Assembly: GCA_900317505.1 (NCBI GenBank)
Contig: ONHB01000006.1
Span: 1-64,000 of the forward strand
Length of the DNA stretch: 64,000 nt
Direction of reading: 5' to 3'
DNA from: an uncultured Lachnospiraceae bacterium
GTDB lineage: Bacteria; Bacillota; Clostridia; Lachnospirales; Lachnospiraceae
Under the pieces are notes generated by a model. The model was not told the DNA's origin, did not search any database, and saw only the letters and a program-made list of their open reading frames with translations. Shown here in pieces: positions 8,571 through 17,426 of this stretch; positions within the stretch are counted from its first letter, which is position 1, and each line of letters opens with the position of its first letter. The position numbers were made by a program, and so were the translations under genes.

Positions 8571-10232
8571 TTATTTACCGGACTGTTCCAGCAGTTTATT
8601 GGCAAATGCCAGGGCATCGTCAATATGTGCACAGAAATGATCCACGCCTACCTTGTCCACAAAACCATCCTTTTGCATCGTATGGAAAGGCTGATCATTT
8701 ACATGTGAAAATACAAGCTCTACGCCATGTCTTTCGCATTTTTCCTGCAGATTTTCCAGGGAATGCATAGCCGTTGCATCCAGTGCCGGCACACCACGCA
8801 TACGGATGACCAGTACCTTGGTAAAATCCTTTAATGTGATCTCCGCCATTCTGTCAGCCGCACCGAAAAACATCGGTCCGCTGATCTCATAGACTCTGAT
8901 CTGCGTCGGAACACTTCTAAGCTCAATTCCATCCGGATCATTTTCATCATCAAAGTATTTCCAGCCACGTACCTCTGATTCATCGCTCATACGCTTCATA
9001 AACAGCACGCAGGCTGCGATCATGCCGGCTTCGATCGCCATAACAAGATCAAAGATAACGGTAAGTAAAAAAGTCATGACCAATACAAAAATATCGCTTT
9101 TGGGTGAGGTCTTGCATAAATGTAAAAAGGTCTTAAAGCCGCACATATTGTAAGCAACCATAAAGAGGATTGCTGCAATCGTCGGCATCGGGATCAATGC
9201 CGCATAAGGCATCAGGACGACAAGCACCAGTACCAGTGTGATGGAATGCACCATTCCGGCGATTGGTGTCCGGCCGCCGTTTTTGATATTGGCTGCGGTT
9301 CTTGCGATGGCTCCCGTTGCAGGAATACCTCCAAACAACGCTGAACCGATATTACCGATTCCCTGTGCCACCAGCTCCATATTGGATCGATGTCTGGAAT
9401 TGATCATACTGTCTGCCACTACACAGGAAAGCAGGGATTCGATCGCTGCCAGAATGGCAATGGTAAGACCGTCCGAAAATTCTGCACGGATTGTTTCCAG
9501 TGTGATACGCGGAATATGCAATGTCGGCAGTGAAGAACTGATGGAGTACAAATCTCCGATCGTATTGACATTGAGCTTAAAGAAACGCACCATCAGGATT
9601 CCTACGATAACGGCAATCAGTGAACCGGGGATTTTTTTGCTGATAAACGGCCAGACAATCAGGATGGCCAGACTGACCGCGCCTACAAGTACAGCCATTG
9701 GATTGATCGTGGGTAAAAACCGGATTACAGCCTTTACCTTTTCCATCGTCTCGATCGTGACTGTTCCCGGCGCATAGGTAAGTCCCATAAAGTCCTTTAA
9801 CTGTCCGATTACAATGGTAACGGCAATTCCGGCCGTAAAACCGGTTGTGATCGTATATGGGATAAATTTGATCAGACTACCCAGTCTGCAGATTCCCATG
9901 ACGATCAACAGAATACCGGCAATCAGGGTGGCAACAATCAGCCCATCCATACCGTTTCTAGCCACAATTCCGGCTACGATCGTTGCAAAAGCAGCTGTCG
10001 GTCCGGCAATCTGTACACGGCTTCCTCCAAAAAATGAGATCAGAAAGCCGGCAACAATGGCGGTATAAATACCCTGTTCCGGTCCCACGCCGGATGCGAG
10101 CGCAAGCGCGATCGAAAGCGGCAACGCAATGATCGCCACGATAATTCCGGCAACCACGTCCTTTACAAACTGCTCCTTTGTGTAGGTCTTCATGACACTA
10201 AACAGCTTTGGTTTCAACTTCTCTTTTGTCAT
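8571..10232 (-). CDS. SulP family anion transporter with STAS domain
   Basis: A 553-residue inner-membrane transporter of the SLC26/SulP family. The N-terminal half holds 10-14 hydrophobic segments, starting with the diagnostic VAGIIVAIIALPLSIALALA and GLYTA-like GIYTAIVAGF region and IAGPTAAF. The C-terminal STAS domain (about 440-545) contains VLVIRMRGVPALDATAM. Substrates in the family include sulfate, bicarbonate and dicarboxylates; which one applies here cannot be told. RBS GAGGAGA lies 9 nt upstream of the ATG. It is monocistronic by appearance, separated from the WYL gene by a terminator. Confidence 0.92.
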   Translation of the reverse strand: MTKEKLKPKLFSVMKTYTKEQFVKDVVAGIIVAIIALPLSIALALASGVGPEQGIYTAIVAGFLISFFGGSRVQIAGPTAAFATIVAGIVARNGMDGLIVATLIAGILLIVMGICRLGSLIKFIPYTITTGFTAGIAVTIVIGQLKDFMGLTYAPGTVTIETMEKVKAVIRFLPTINPMAVLVGAVSLAILIVWPFISKKIPGSLIAVIVGILMVRFFKLNVNTIGDLYSISSSLPTLHIPRITLETIRAEFSDGLTIAILAAIESLLSCVVADSMINSRHRSNMELVAQGIGNIGSALFGGIPATGAIARTAANIKNGGRTPIAGMVHSITLVLVLVVLMPYAALIPMPTIAAILFMVAYNMCGFKTFLHLCKTSPKSDIFVLVMTFLLTVIFDLVMAIEAGMIAACVLFMKRMSDESEVRGWKYFDDENDPDGIELRSVPTQIRVYEISGPMFFGAADRMAEITLKDFTKVLVIRMRGVPALDATAMHSLENLQEKCERHGVELVFSHVNDQPFHTMQKDGFVDKVGVDHFCAHIDDALAFANKLLEQSGK

Positions 10233-10280
10233 TTTTTCATTCTCCTCATAAGATATATTGACATGTCTGTCATTTTCACA

Positions 10281-10317
10281 TAAAAAGATGCTCTGGATTT
10301 ACCCCTCCAAAGCATCG
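10281..10317 (-). terminator. Terminator overlapping the end of the WYL gene
   Basis: On the minus strand GATGCTTTGGA (10307-10317) and TCCAGAGCATC (10288-10298) pair with one G-U, loop GGGGTAAA, followed by TTTTTATG. The 5' arm and loop are the last codons and stop of the WYL gene, so the four-gene Hsp70 unit ends exactly here. Confidence 0.8.
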
Positions 10318-11282
10318 GTTAAAGCCTGTTTCATCTGAGCTACAACATGTGGTGGAGAAAGGATACAAACCTCTTTCCCCAGTCCGAAAATCCATCCGAA
10401 AAACTGTTGACTGACAGTTACGGATACCGAAACAGTAGAATAATCTTTTCCTTTTGGAACAATCATAATATCTTTTCCAAACCGGTCAATAAAAACACCT
10501 GCCAGATGGTTTGGAAATAAAATCTTTACTTTTTCTTCTTCACCGCCAAACATTCCAAATTTTTTATTGGAATAGGTCGCGATATTTTCCTGCTCAAAGG
10601 CTTCCTTTCCTTCTCTTTCCCGGTCAAGCATCGTGATATTGAGCATCTTGTCAACCCGGTAGTGCCGGATCGTACGGCTCTTTTCATCCCGGGCGATCAG
10701 GTAATAATTTTCATCGTTGAAGGATAACATCCACGGCGATACCTCATAAGGCTCACCGCCACGCCGAAGTTCACGCTTTTTGCCGGTATTCCACTGAAAA
10801 TACTGGAAGCTTATCATATGATTTTGTGCTATCGCAGACTGAATGGCATCCACGGAATAATAGATGCTTTCGTTGTCTGCCTTGACCCGGTCCTGTACAT
10901 AGACCTGTCTTTGCAGCTTTTTGGCATCATACTCACTGCACTGGCTCTCCAGCTTGGAAATCAGCTCCTGTGATTTTTTTAAAGTCAGGAATTTGGAGGT
11001 CTGGATCAGATCTACCAACAGCTTGAGCTCTGTCAATTCAAACTCTCTGGTGAGCAGACGGTACTCATAGGAAGCACCTGCCTTTTCCCCTACGACCTCA
11101 TATCCCAGCTTTTCCAGATCATGGAAATCTGCATAAATACTCTTTCTTTCTGCAGAGATATCGTGTTCCTGTAAATAGGCAAGTATCTCCGGCATGGTGA
11201 CGGCATGCTCTTCATCTGTCTTTTCCTGCAGAAACTTCAAAAGATAATATAATTTCAGTTTTTGATTGGATCCCTTTGCCAT
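10299..11282 (-). CDS. WYL-domain transcriptional regulator
   Basis: A 327-residue regulator. Residues 1-65 form a winged helix-turn-helix (LYYLLKFLQEKT ... ERKSIYADFHDLEKLGY) of the DeoR/HTH_11 type; the centre (about 140-240) is a WYL domain with PYEVSPWMLSFNDENYYLIA and RHYRVDKM, and a C-terminal WCX-like region follows. WYL proteins usually sense nucleotides or single-stranded DNA and often control defence or stress genes. It is the last gene of the unit with the macro-NADAR, Hsp70 and J-TPR genes, 35 nt after the macro stop, so it is probably an autoregulator of that operon. Its RBS (GATAGGAATT) is weak. Confidence 0.9.
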   Translation of the reverse strand: MAKGSNQKLKLYYLLKFLQEKTDEEHAVTMPEILAYLQEHDISAERKSIYADFHDLEKLGYEVVGEKAGASYEYRLLTREFELTELKLLVDLIQTSKFLTLKKSQELISKLESQCSEYDAKKLQRQVYVQDRVKADNESIYYSVDAIQSAIAQNHMISFQYFQWNTGKKRELRRGGEPYEVSPWMLSFNDENYYLIARDEKSRTIRHYRVDKMLNITMLDREREGKEAFEQENIATYSNKKFGMFGGEEEKVKILFPNHLAGVFIDRFGKDIMIVPKGKDYSTVSVSVTVSQQFFGWIFGLGKEVCILSPPHVVAQMKQALTDALEG

Positions 11283-11317
11283 AATTCCTATCTCTTAAAA
11301 ACTTCTCTTACAACATT

Positions 11318-12457
11318 TTATTCGGATACAAATCCCTTTACTTCACCATAGGCATCAATACCGATTGCTTCCCGAAGCTTGGCATCTGCTTCCTCAGAAA
11401 GCTCTTTTAATTCATCCACAAATTCATACTCGGTCTTATCAGCCAGCTGTTTTTTGGCATATGCAGACAAGGCACTGTCCTGGATGCTCACTCTTACCGG
11501 CTCCTTTGGCTCCTGTACTTCTACAACTTCCTCTTCCTGTTTGGGTTCTTCTTTTTTGGCAACAGAAACCACAGGCTCAATATACTCGTTGCGGAACTTC
11601 TCACGGATCTCTGCAAGGCATCTTCCCAATGCGTTGTCCTTGCTGTCACCGCCGCATAGGGTCGTATCTCCTGTTGCTAAAAGCTTTCCTCTCAAAGCGG
11701 GATTTTGTATGTATTTTGCCATATTGGCTTTTAACAAGAGCTTTTCATATTCATTGTAGTCAAACAGATTGTCTGCTCTTTCTGCCTTTAAATACTCTGC
11801 AACGGATTCATAAGAAAGTCCGTCTAAAACAAAATGAGCCGGATAAGCATTGTTAAAGAAATATCTGTCATCTTCCTTTTCGGCACCGATCTTTACCATA
11901 TCTTCTTCCACATCATATTTGCTTACCAGATCAGAAAGGCTTTCCTTGTTGGCTTCCTTTAAGGCCTGATCATAGGCAAACTTGGTATGGGAATCGAATA
12001 AGACAAATACAACCTCGTCGATATCATTCTGATGCTCATTTAAAAATGTGCGTACAGCCTTTACTGCGATCTCCGCAGCCATATATACCGGGAAACGGTA
12101 AGCTCCCGTTGAGATGGACGGAAAAGCGATCCTGCGGATATTGCTTTGTACGGCTAATTTTAAGGAATTTTGGTAGCAGGCAAATAACAAGGCTCTCTCA
12201 TCATTGTTGCCGCCGTGCCAGATCGGTCCTACCGTATGGATCACATACTGACAGGGAAGATTGTAGGCACCGGAGATCTTGGCCTGACCGGTCTTGCAGC
12301 CATCGAGTAATTTGCATTCCTTTAATAATTCAGGGCCGGCTGCCGCATGAATGGCTGCATCGACACCTCCACCACCGAGCAGGGTCTTGTTGGCTGCATT
12401 GACAATGGCATCCATTCCCTGCATTTTTGTAATATCCCCCAGTTTTGTTCTGATCAT
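11318..12457 (-). CDS. Macrodomain fused to a NADAR-like domain
   Basis: A 379-residue protein. Residues 1-170 are a MacroD-type macrodomain with NAAN (20-23), GGGGVD (28-33, the D being catalytic in MacroD enzymes) and SISTGAYRFP (114-123), predicting hydrolysis of O-acetyl-ADP-ribose or protein/nucleic-acid ADP-ribose. Residues about 195-292 resemble a compact NADAR/YbiA domain (FFNNAYPAHFVLDG, QNPALRGKLLATGDTTL). At the SxEHxxQA-like motif the sequence reads SVAEYLKA, so the usual Glu seems displaced. An acidic tail follows. The start forms ATGA with the hsp70 stop, with GGAGG 7 nt upstream, so translation is coupled. The macrodomain is sure; the NADAR call is by motif only. Confidence 0.87.
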   Translation of the reverse strand: MIRTKLGDITKMQGMDAIVNAANKTLLGGGGVDAAIHAAAGPELLKECKLLDGCKTGQAKISGAYNLPCQYVIHTVGPIWHGGNNDERALLFACYQNSLKLAVQSNIRRIAFPSISTGAYRFPVYMAAEIAVKAVRTFLNEHQNDIDEVVFVLFDSHTKFAYDQALKEANKESLSDLVSKYDVEEDMVKIGAEKEDDRYFFNNAYPAHFVLDGLSYESVAEYLKAERADNLFDYNEYEKLLLKANMAKYIQNPALRGKLLATGDTTLCGGDSKDNALGRCLAEIREKFRNEYIEPVVSVAKKEEPKQEEEVVEVQEPKEPVRVSIQDSALSAYAKKQLADKTEYEFVDELKELSEEADAKLREAIGIDAYGEVKGFVSE

Positions 12458-14151
12458 AAATCGTCCTCCATAAATGTTTTTAAAAAGATGCGGAAGTTTT
12501 CTCTGGCTTCATCGATCACTTCCTGTTTTCTGGTATCCAGTGCATCGTCAAATTTCTGTAATTCACGCTCGATCATCTTTCTGTCATTGCCAAGGCACTC
12601 TTCATATAAACGTTCCCCTTTTAAAAGTAACAGTTTATTTTCTTCTTTTTCTCTCGGATGGATCTTTAAGTATGCAATCTCTTTCATGCGCTCTGCGATC
12701 TCTTCATCCGACATGTCATTATGACCGCCCTTGATAATCTGTTTGGTCTTTTCACCTGTTGAAACAACGGTTACCTCTACCTCTAAAATAGAGTTGATAT
12801 CATAGGTATAAGTGACATCTACCGCCTCTTCCCCGGCAGGCGCCTTGGGAATCGTGATCTCTAACTTTCCAAGTAAGAGGTTATTTTCGGCAAACCGGCT
12901 TTCTCCCTGTAAAATCTTGATATTGAGCTTGGACTGATTGTCCTTTACCGTATACAGGCGCTCGGTACGGCTGGCGGGAATGGTCGTATTGCGCTCAATG
13001 ATCGGACAGAAATGACCGCCCTCGTATACATTTTCTTCTTTTTCAACTACAACCTCGGTTCCCAATGTAAACGGACAGACATCCGTAAGTACCACTTCAC
13101 GGATGACCTCATTGCGTTCCTTCATGGCTCCCTGGATAGCTGCACCCAGAGCAACCGCTTCATCCGGGTTGATCGATGTATCCGGCATGCTGCGGAACAT
13201 CTTGCCGACAAAACGGCGGATAAAGGATAACTTGGTCGCGCCACCGATCAACACAACCTTGTCGATATCCTTAACCTTGATATGGGCATCCGATAATGTC
13301 CGTTTGATCGGTGTTTTCATTTTTTCAAGTAAATCGGCACAAGCTGCTTCATATGCGTCTAAGGAAAGGACAAACTCGATGCTTTCCCCATCCACATTGC
13401 AGACCATCTTGGAAGAATTGCCATCCACAAATCCGATCTTGCAAAGCTCTGCCTGTTTGTGGATATGACGCAGCGTCCGGTAGGAAAGCTTGCTCCGGTC
13501 AAGCTGGATATTTTTGTCAAAAAACATATCCTCAATGACCTTGGTAAAATCCTCTCCACCCAGATAATTGTCTCCGGCAACGGCTCTTACCTCAATAATA
13601 TTGTCATTGAGCTCCAGAATGGAAACATCAAAGGTGCCTCCACCCAGATCAAACACAAGATATTTGGCACTGTCCGTATTTTGATAAAGACCATATGCAA
13701 TCGCTGCCGCGGTCGGCTCGCTGATGATACGTTCCACCTTAAATCCGGCAAGCTCTCCGGCTCTTTTTGTTGCCTTTCTGCGGTCATCATTGAAATAAGC
13801 CGGTACACTGATAACAGCCTCTGTGACTTCCTGTCCCAGATAGCTTTCGGCATCCTCTTTTAACGCCTTTAACACAAGGGCTGACAGCTCTTCCGGTCTG
13901 AACTGCCTGTGCAGTAACTGAAACTTACGGGAGCTTCCCATATCTCTTTTGAATACGGAAGCTGCACTGTCCGGGTATAAAAGCATACGTTCCTTGGCGG
14001 TTTCCCCAACATAAATCTGTTCATCCTCATCCATGCTTACCACCGACGGTGTCAGATGACTGCCCAGCCTGTTGGGGATAATCTTGGGGCCTTCGTCTGT
14101 AAAATAAGCAATCAGTGAATTTGTTGTTCCTAAATCAATACCTACGATCAT
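12454..14151 (-). CDS. HscC-type Hsp70 chaperone
   Basis: A 565-residue Hsp70. The ATPase domain has the phosphate-1 loop GIDLGTTNS at the N-terminus, FDLGGGTFDVS, and the adenosine motif LIGGATKLSFIR; the substrate-binding domain (from about 375) is followed by a short helical lid. The length and the LIAYFTDEG and VFKRDMGSSRKF segments match HscC-like proteins (about 556 residues) rather than DnaK (about 610-640). It is not next to grpE or dnaJ but to a J-like TPR protein, 46 nt upstream, as HscC has dedicated J-domain partners (DjlB/DjlC) in E. coli. Predicted to be a specialised chaperone rather than the housekeeping one. Confidence 0.92.
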   Translation of the reverse strand: MIVGIDLGTTNSLIAYFTDEGPKIIPNRLGSHLTPSVVSMDEDEQIYVGETAKERMLLYPDSAASVFKRDMGSSRKFQLLHRQFRPEELSALVLKALKEDAESYLGQEVTEAVISVPAYFNDDRRKATKRAGELAGFKVERIISEPTAAAIAYGLYQNTDSAKYLVFDLGGGTFDVSILELNDNIIEVRAVAGDNYLGGEDFTKVIEDMFFDKNIQLDRSKLSYRTLRHIHKQAELCKIGFVDGNSSKMVCNVDGESIEFVLSLDAYEAACADLLEKMKTPIKRTLSDAHIKVKDIDKVVLIGGATKLSFIRRFVGKMFRSMPDTSINPDEAVALGAAIQGAMKERNEVIREVVLTDVCPFTLGTEVVVEKEENVYEGGHFCPIIERNTTIPASRTERLYTVKDNQSKLNIKILQGESRFAENNLLLGKLEITIPKAPAGEEAVDVTYTYDINSILEVEVTVVSTGEKTKQIIKGGHNDMSDEEIAERMKEIAYLKIHPREKEENKLLLLKGERLYEECLGNDRKMIERELQKFDDALDTRKQEVIDEARENFRIFLKTFMEDDL

Positions 14152-14197
14152 AACTTTAAAACTGTCTTTCTATATCTTATTTCTCAAAGTAGCTTTC

Positions 14198-17100
14198 TTA
14201 CCATTCTTTTTTGGACGCCACCACGATAGCCCTGGCATTTGGTTCATTTTTGGTAAGCGACATGGCTTCATGATAAAGCTTCTTTGCCTGAAGCTTTTTG
14301 CCGTCCAAATAATAGTACTTAGCATTATGATAACACATCTCATACTTTTTGATAAAGCCCAATTCCAAAAGTTTCCGATATGCCTCGGCAGCGTCCATAT
14401 AACGCTTTTCTTTTTCATAGCAGTTGATCAGTCTCATCCATAAATTGTAATCCTTGGGATAGCGGTCTAACTGCTTTTTGAGATACTGCGCACTCAGGGC
14501 GTAATTCTGCTTTTTTTCATATAATTCGGAAAGATAAATATAGACCCTCGTCGGCTCCTCATCATCTTCGAGTTTTTCGGAAATCTTCAATTCTCTTTCG
14601 GCTTCATCCAGTCTGCCTGTCTTTAAAAAGATATTGCCGGCATTATTGTGTGCATATACATTGTCAGGTTCCAGCCCGGATGCTTTGAGATAATAATGTA
14701 AAGCCTTTTCATAATCCTTGCCAAATTCATACACCAATCCAAGCTCAATGGTATTGAAGGCATCCTTTTCCAGCTCATACATTTCCTTTGCATAGAGAAG
14801 TGCACACTGATAGGCATCATCCTTTTCTCTTCCCTCTTTTAAATGTGTCACCTTATAGCGGAAGCTTCTGGACAGATAATACAGATTTTCCTGCCCTTTT
14901 GGATTGACATCATGTGCCAGCCTGAAATATTCGATTGCCTGATCTAAAGACCTTCCTTTGTCTTCCTCTTTATTGTAAAAATATTTTCCAAGCTTTAAGA
15001 AAACATTGTAACTATATACGTTGAGACCGACCAGACGCTGATAGCATACCAAAGCCTCATCCTTTTTATCATTGTCCCATAATACGTCTCCCATCAGCTC
15101 CAAAAGGCCGATATCATCCGGACATCTGCCAAGTCCCTCGCGGATGCTTTTCAATGCTGTTCTGGGATCACCCAGGGAAAGTCTGTACAAAGCATCCTCT
15201 AAAAACAGCTCATTCAGCTCTATTGAAGTTTCATCAAGCTCACTATCCTTTATTGCTTCCTCTTCTGAATTTGCATTTTGCTGATCGGATTCCTGTTTCT
15301 GTTTATCATACTTTTCAAGATATTGTTTTTTAAACTGGTAAAACTCACAGATCAGCGGTCTCAGCTCTTCCTTGTCCGAAACATTATTGCGCCTGCACTT
15401 ATAATAAAAGAGCTGCAAAACGTCAGTTTCCTGCTTTTCTTCCTGTGCCTGTTTATAGATATTCAGGGCATCTGAATACTGTCCGGCATAATAAAAGACC
15501 TTCATCGCATATTCATATGGCTTGACATATCCGGGAAAGATGCGTTTACACTGATAAAAATCATCGATCACGCTCTGTCCCTTATGCATATAGAAGGCTG
15601 CTTCCTGTCGGCGCAGATAAGCGGGATAATAGTTTTCATCCTTTTGGATCAGCTCACAGCAAAGATCGTATGCTTTCTGATATTCTTTATCCTCTATATA
15701 ATACTGGGTCAGCTGGTCGTTGTATGACATCTGGTACATAACGGCATTTTCTAATGCTACGCCGTCCTTGATCTCCTGTACGCCAAGCTCCTTTTGCCCC
15801 AGGTTCCAGTGACACATACCGACCGCAAAATGGGAAAAGCCCTTCCGGTTTAACTTCTTTTTGCTATCCTTTGTATGATCGTCCACAGTTTCATCGATCA
15901 TATCCCGCCAATGGATCAGATATGGCAGCGCCAGATCGTATTTTTCCATTGCCAGATAATTTCGTCCCATCAGATTGACAAAATCATATTCTTTAAACTG
16001 ATCCTCCGGTGCGGATTTCAGTGTTTTTTCAACCTGATCAAATTTCTGCTGCTGGAAATAACACCAACCAAGCTCAATCAGAGTGTCTGTATCCTGCGGA
16101 TTGTTGGCAATCATCTCCTGATACTGCGGTACCAGGCTTTCATTGAGGCTGTCCAGAAGATCGTTTAATTTTTGGGAACGGTCTCCCATATCCAGAATAT
16201 CCAGACAAAGCTCCTTGGCATCTGCATATTTTTCCTGCTTTTGTCTTGTTTTCAACATTCCAAGCTTTGCCAGATAAGAATCCTCATCCTGCTTTAACAG
16301 CTCCTCAAAGATCTGCTCCGCTATCTCCGTCTTTTGAAGCTCTAAAAATGCCAGTCCGGCATAATAGCCTGTATAGCAGTCCTCCGGATAATCCGAAGAA
16401 AGACGGTCCGCAATCTCCATGGCAGCTTCGGAAAGCTTTTCATTTTTATCACTGATAAGCCAGAAATGCAGCCGTTCTGCATCCACATATGGGTGATAGA
16501 TCTCATATTCATCCAACAGCTCAAACTCATGCCGGATCTCTGATATCTGGGCTGTGGTATCTGTGTTCCGGGATGCTGTATCATCCGTAGCTGTCATTGC
16601 ATCTTCCAGCCTGTCAACCAGATTTTTCAGATCCAGATAACGGTTTATGTACTCATCGACATGGTCGGATACATCACCGTCAAAAATATCATAATTGATA
16701 AACGAATCATGCTTGATATAGTAATTGACATATCCTAAAAAGTTTTCTGGAAATTTTTCTTTTAAAAGCTCGGTCTCTGCATAGATATGAAATTTGTCAT
16801 CCAGGATTTTCCAGATGCTCCATGGAAAAAGGTGATGGTCCATGATATAAACAAGCACCCGCTCCTGCAGCTCGCCGTCCAAATCATCTTCATAGGAATC
16901 CATCAGGCTCTGCCATTCTGCTTCATCCCTTCTTGAATCCACATCCACATACAGCAGATTCATCCGGTAAATAAAACGGTCTACCTCTGAGCCATCCTTC
17001 AATGCCTCAAAAGCATCCTGTGCATCGGCATCGTCAGCGTCGTCTTTTTGTTCCGCATAGGCTAAGGCATTTTCATATGCCTCTCTTAAGCGCATAAATC

Positions 17101-17218
17101 CGACCTGATCGTCCTCCGGGTTGACGGATTTTAACTTTTCGTGATACACCTTTTTGATCGCATCGGTGTCCTTTGTCTCATCTATTCCCAATACTTTCCA
17201 AACTTCATGCTTTTCCAT
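14198..17218 (-). CDS. J-like domain protein with extended TPR array
   Basis: A 1006-residue cytoplasmic protein. Residues 1-55 look like a divergent J domain (VWKVLGIDETKD ... FMRLREAYENAL). The canonical HPD tripeptide that stimulates Hsp70 is replaced by N33-P34-E35 within SVNPEDDQ, similar to the DjlB/DjlC type. The remainder (about 150-1000) is a long series of TPR helices, for example YDLALPYLIHW, LIELGWCYFQQQKFDQVEKT and the regular repeats near 790-930 (KALHYYLKASGLEPDNVYAH). It would present clients or partners to the neighbouring HscC. RBS GGGGAGA precedes the ATG. It is the first gene of the four-gene unit. No enzyme domain is visible. Confidence 0.85.
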   Translation of the reverse strand: MEKHEVWKVLGIDETKDTDAIKKVYHEKLKSVNPEDDQVGFMRLREAYENALAYAEQKDDADDADAQDAFEALKDGSEVDRFIYRMNLLYVDVDSRRDEAEWQSLMDSYEDDLDGELQERVLVYIMDHHLFPWSIWKILDDKFHIYAETELLKEKFPENFLGYVNYYIKHDSFINYDIFDGDVSDHVDEYINRYLDLKNLVDRLEDAMTATDDTASRNTDTTAQISEIRHEFELLDEYEIYHPYVDAERLHFWLISDKNEKLSEAAMEIADRLSSDYPEDCYTGYYAGLAFLELQKTEIAEQIFEELLKQDEDSYLAKLGMLKTRQKQEKYADAKELCLDILDMGDRSQKLNDLLDSLNESLVPQYQEMIANNPQDTDTLIELGWCYFQQQKFDQVEKTLKSAPEDQFKEYDFVNLMGRNYLAMEKYDLALPYLIHWRDMIDETVDDHTKDSKKKLNRKGFSHFAVGMCHWNLGQKELGVQEIKDGVALENAVMYQMSYNDQLTQYYIEDKEYQKAYDLCCELIQKDENYYPAYLRRQEAAFYMHKGQSVIDDFYQCKRIFPGYVKPYEYAMKVFYYAGQYSDALNIYKQAQEEKQETDVLQLFYYKCRRNNVSDKEELRPLICEFYQFKKQYLEKYDKQKQESDQQNANSEEEAIKDSELDETSIELNELFLEDALYRLSLGDPRTALKSIREGLGRCPDDIGLLELMGDVLWDNDKKDEALVCYQRLVGLNVYSYNVFLKLGKYFYNKEEDKGRSLDQAIEYFRLAHDVNPKGQENLYYLSRSFRYKVTHLKEGREKDDAYQCALLYAKEMYELEKDAFNTIELGLVYEFGKDYEKALHYYLKASGLEPDNVYAHNNAGNIFLKTGRLDEAERELKISEKLEDDEEPTRVYIYLSELYEKKQNYALSAQYLKKQLDRYPKDYNLWMRLINCYEKEKRYMDAAEAYRKLLELGFIKKYEMCYHNAKYYYLDGKKLQAKKLYHEAMSLTKNEPNARAIVVASKKEW

Positions 17219-17271
17219 TTAAGATCTCCCCTGTTAAGTTATAACAATTTTATCACGTTTTTTCTTTTCCC

Positions 17272-17300
17272 ATTATATAACATGATTACCGGAATGGAAA
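17272..17300 (-). promoter_or_regulatory. Candidate promoter of the J-TPR/Hsp70/macro/WYL unit
   Basis: Minus-strand -10 TATAAT (17272-17277), 17-bp spacer, -35 TTTCCA (17295-17300), giving a leader of about 48 nt. No CIRCE-type repeat (TTAGCACTC-N9-GAGTGCTAA) is present, so HrcA heat-shock control is not indicated. Confidence 0.55.
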
Positions 17301-17351
17301 CCACAACGCCCATCTGCAGATCATTTTTAGTCATCTATGCCGGATAAAACT

Positions 17352-17381
17352 TAAGGGAAAGATTCTGACATCTTTCCCTTA
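17352..17381 (-). terminator. Terminator of serA
   Basis: TAAGGGAAAGA (17352-17362) pairs with TCTTTCCCTTA (17371-17381); on the minus strand the stem is followed by AGTTTTATCC. It separates the serine genes from the Hsp70 unit. Confidence 0.7.
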
Positions 17382-17426
17382 TGGTTCATTTCATTATATA
17401 TGCACAGACAAGCTGTCTTTTTGCGA

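Noticed and set aside
9238-9777. Plus-strand open frame of 179 codons inside the SulP gene
   Set aside because: Shadow of the hydrophobic transporter sequence on the opposite strand; no start signals.
10299-17218. An ADP-ribosyltransferase toxin (DarT-like) partner for the macro-NADAR protein
   Set aside because: No ORF in or near the unit shows ART-type motifs; if a toxin exists it is outside the window.
17219-17426. CIRCE or other heat-shock operator before the Hsp70 unit
   Set aside because: No TTAGCACTC-N9-GAGTGCTAA type repeat is present.
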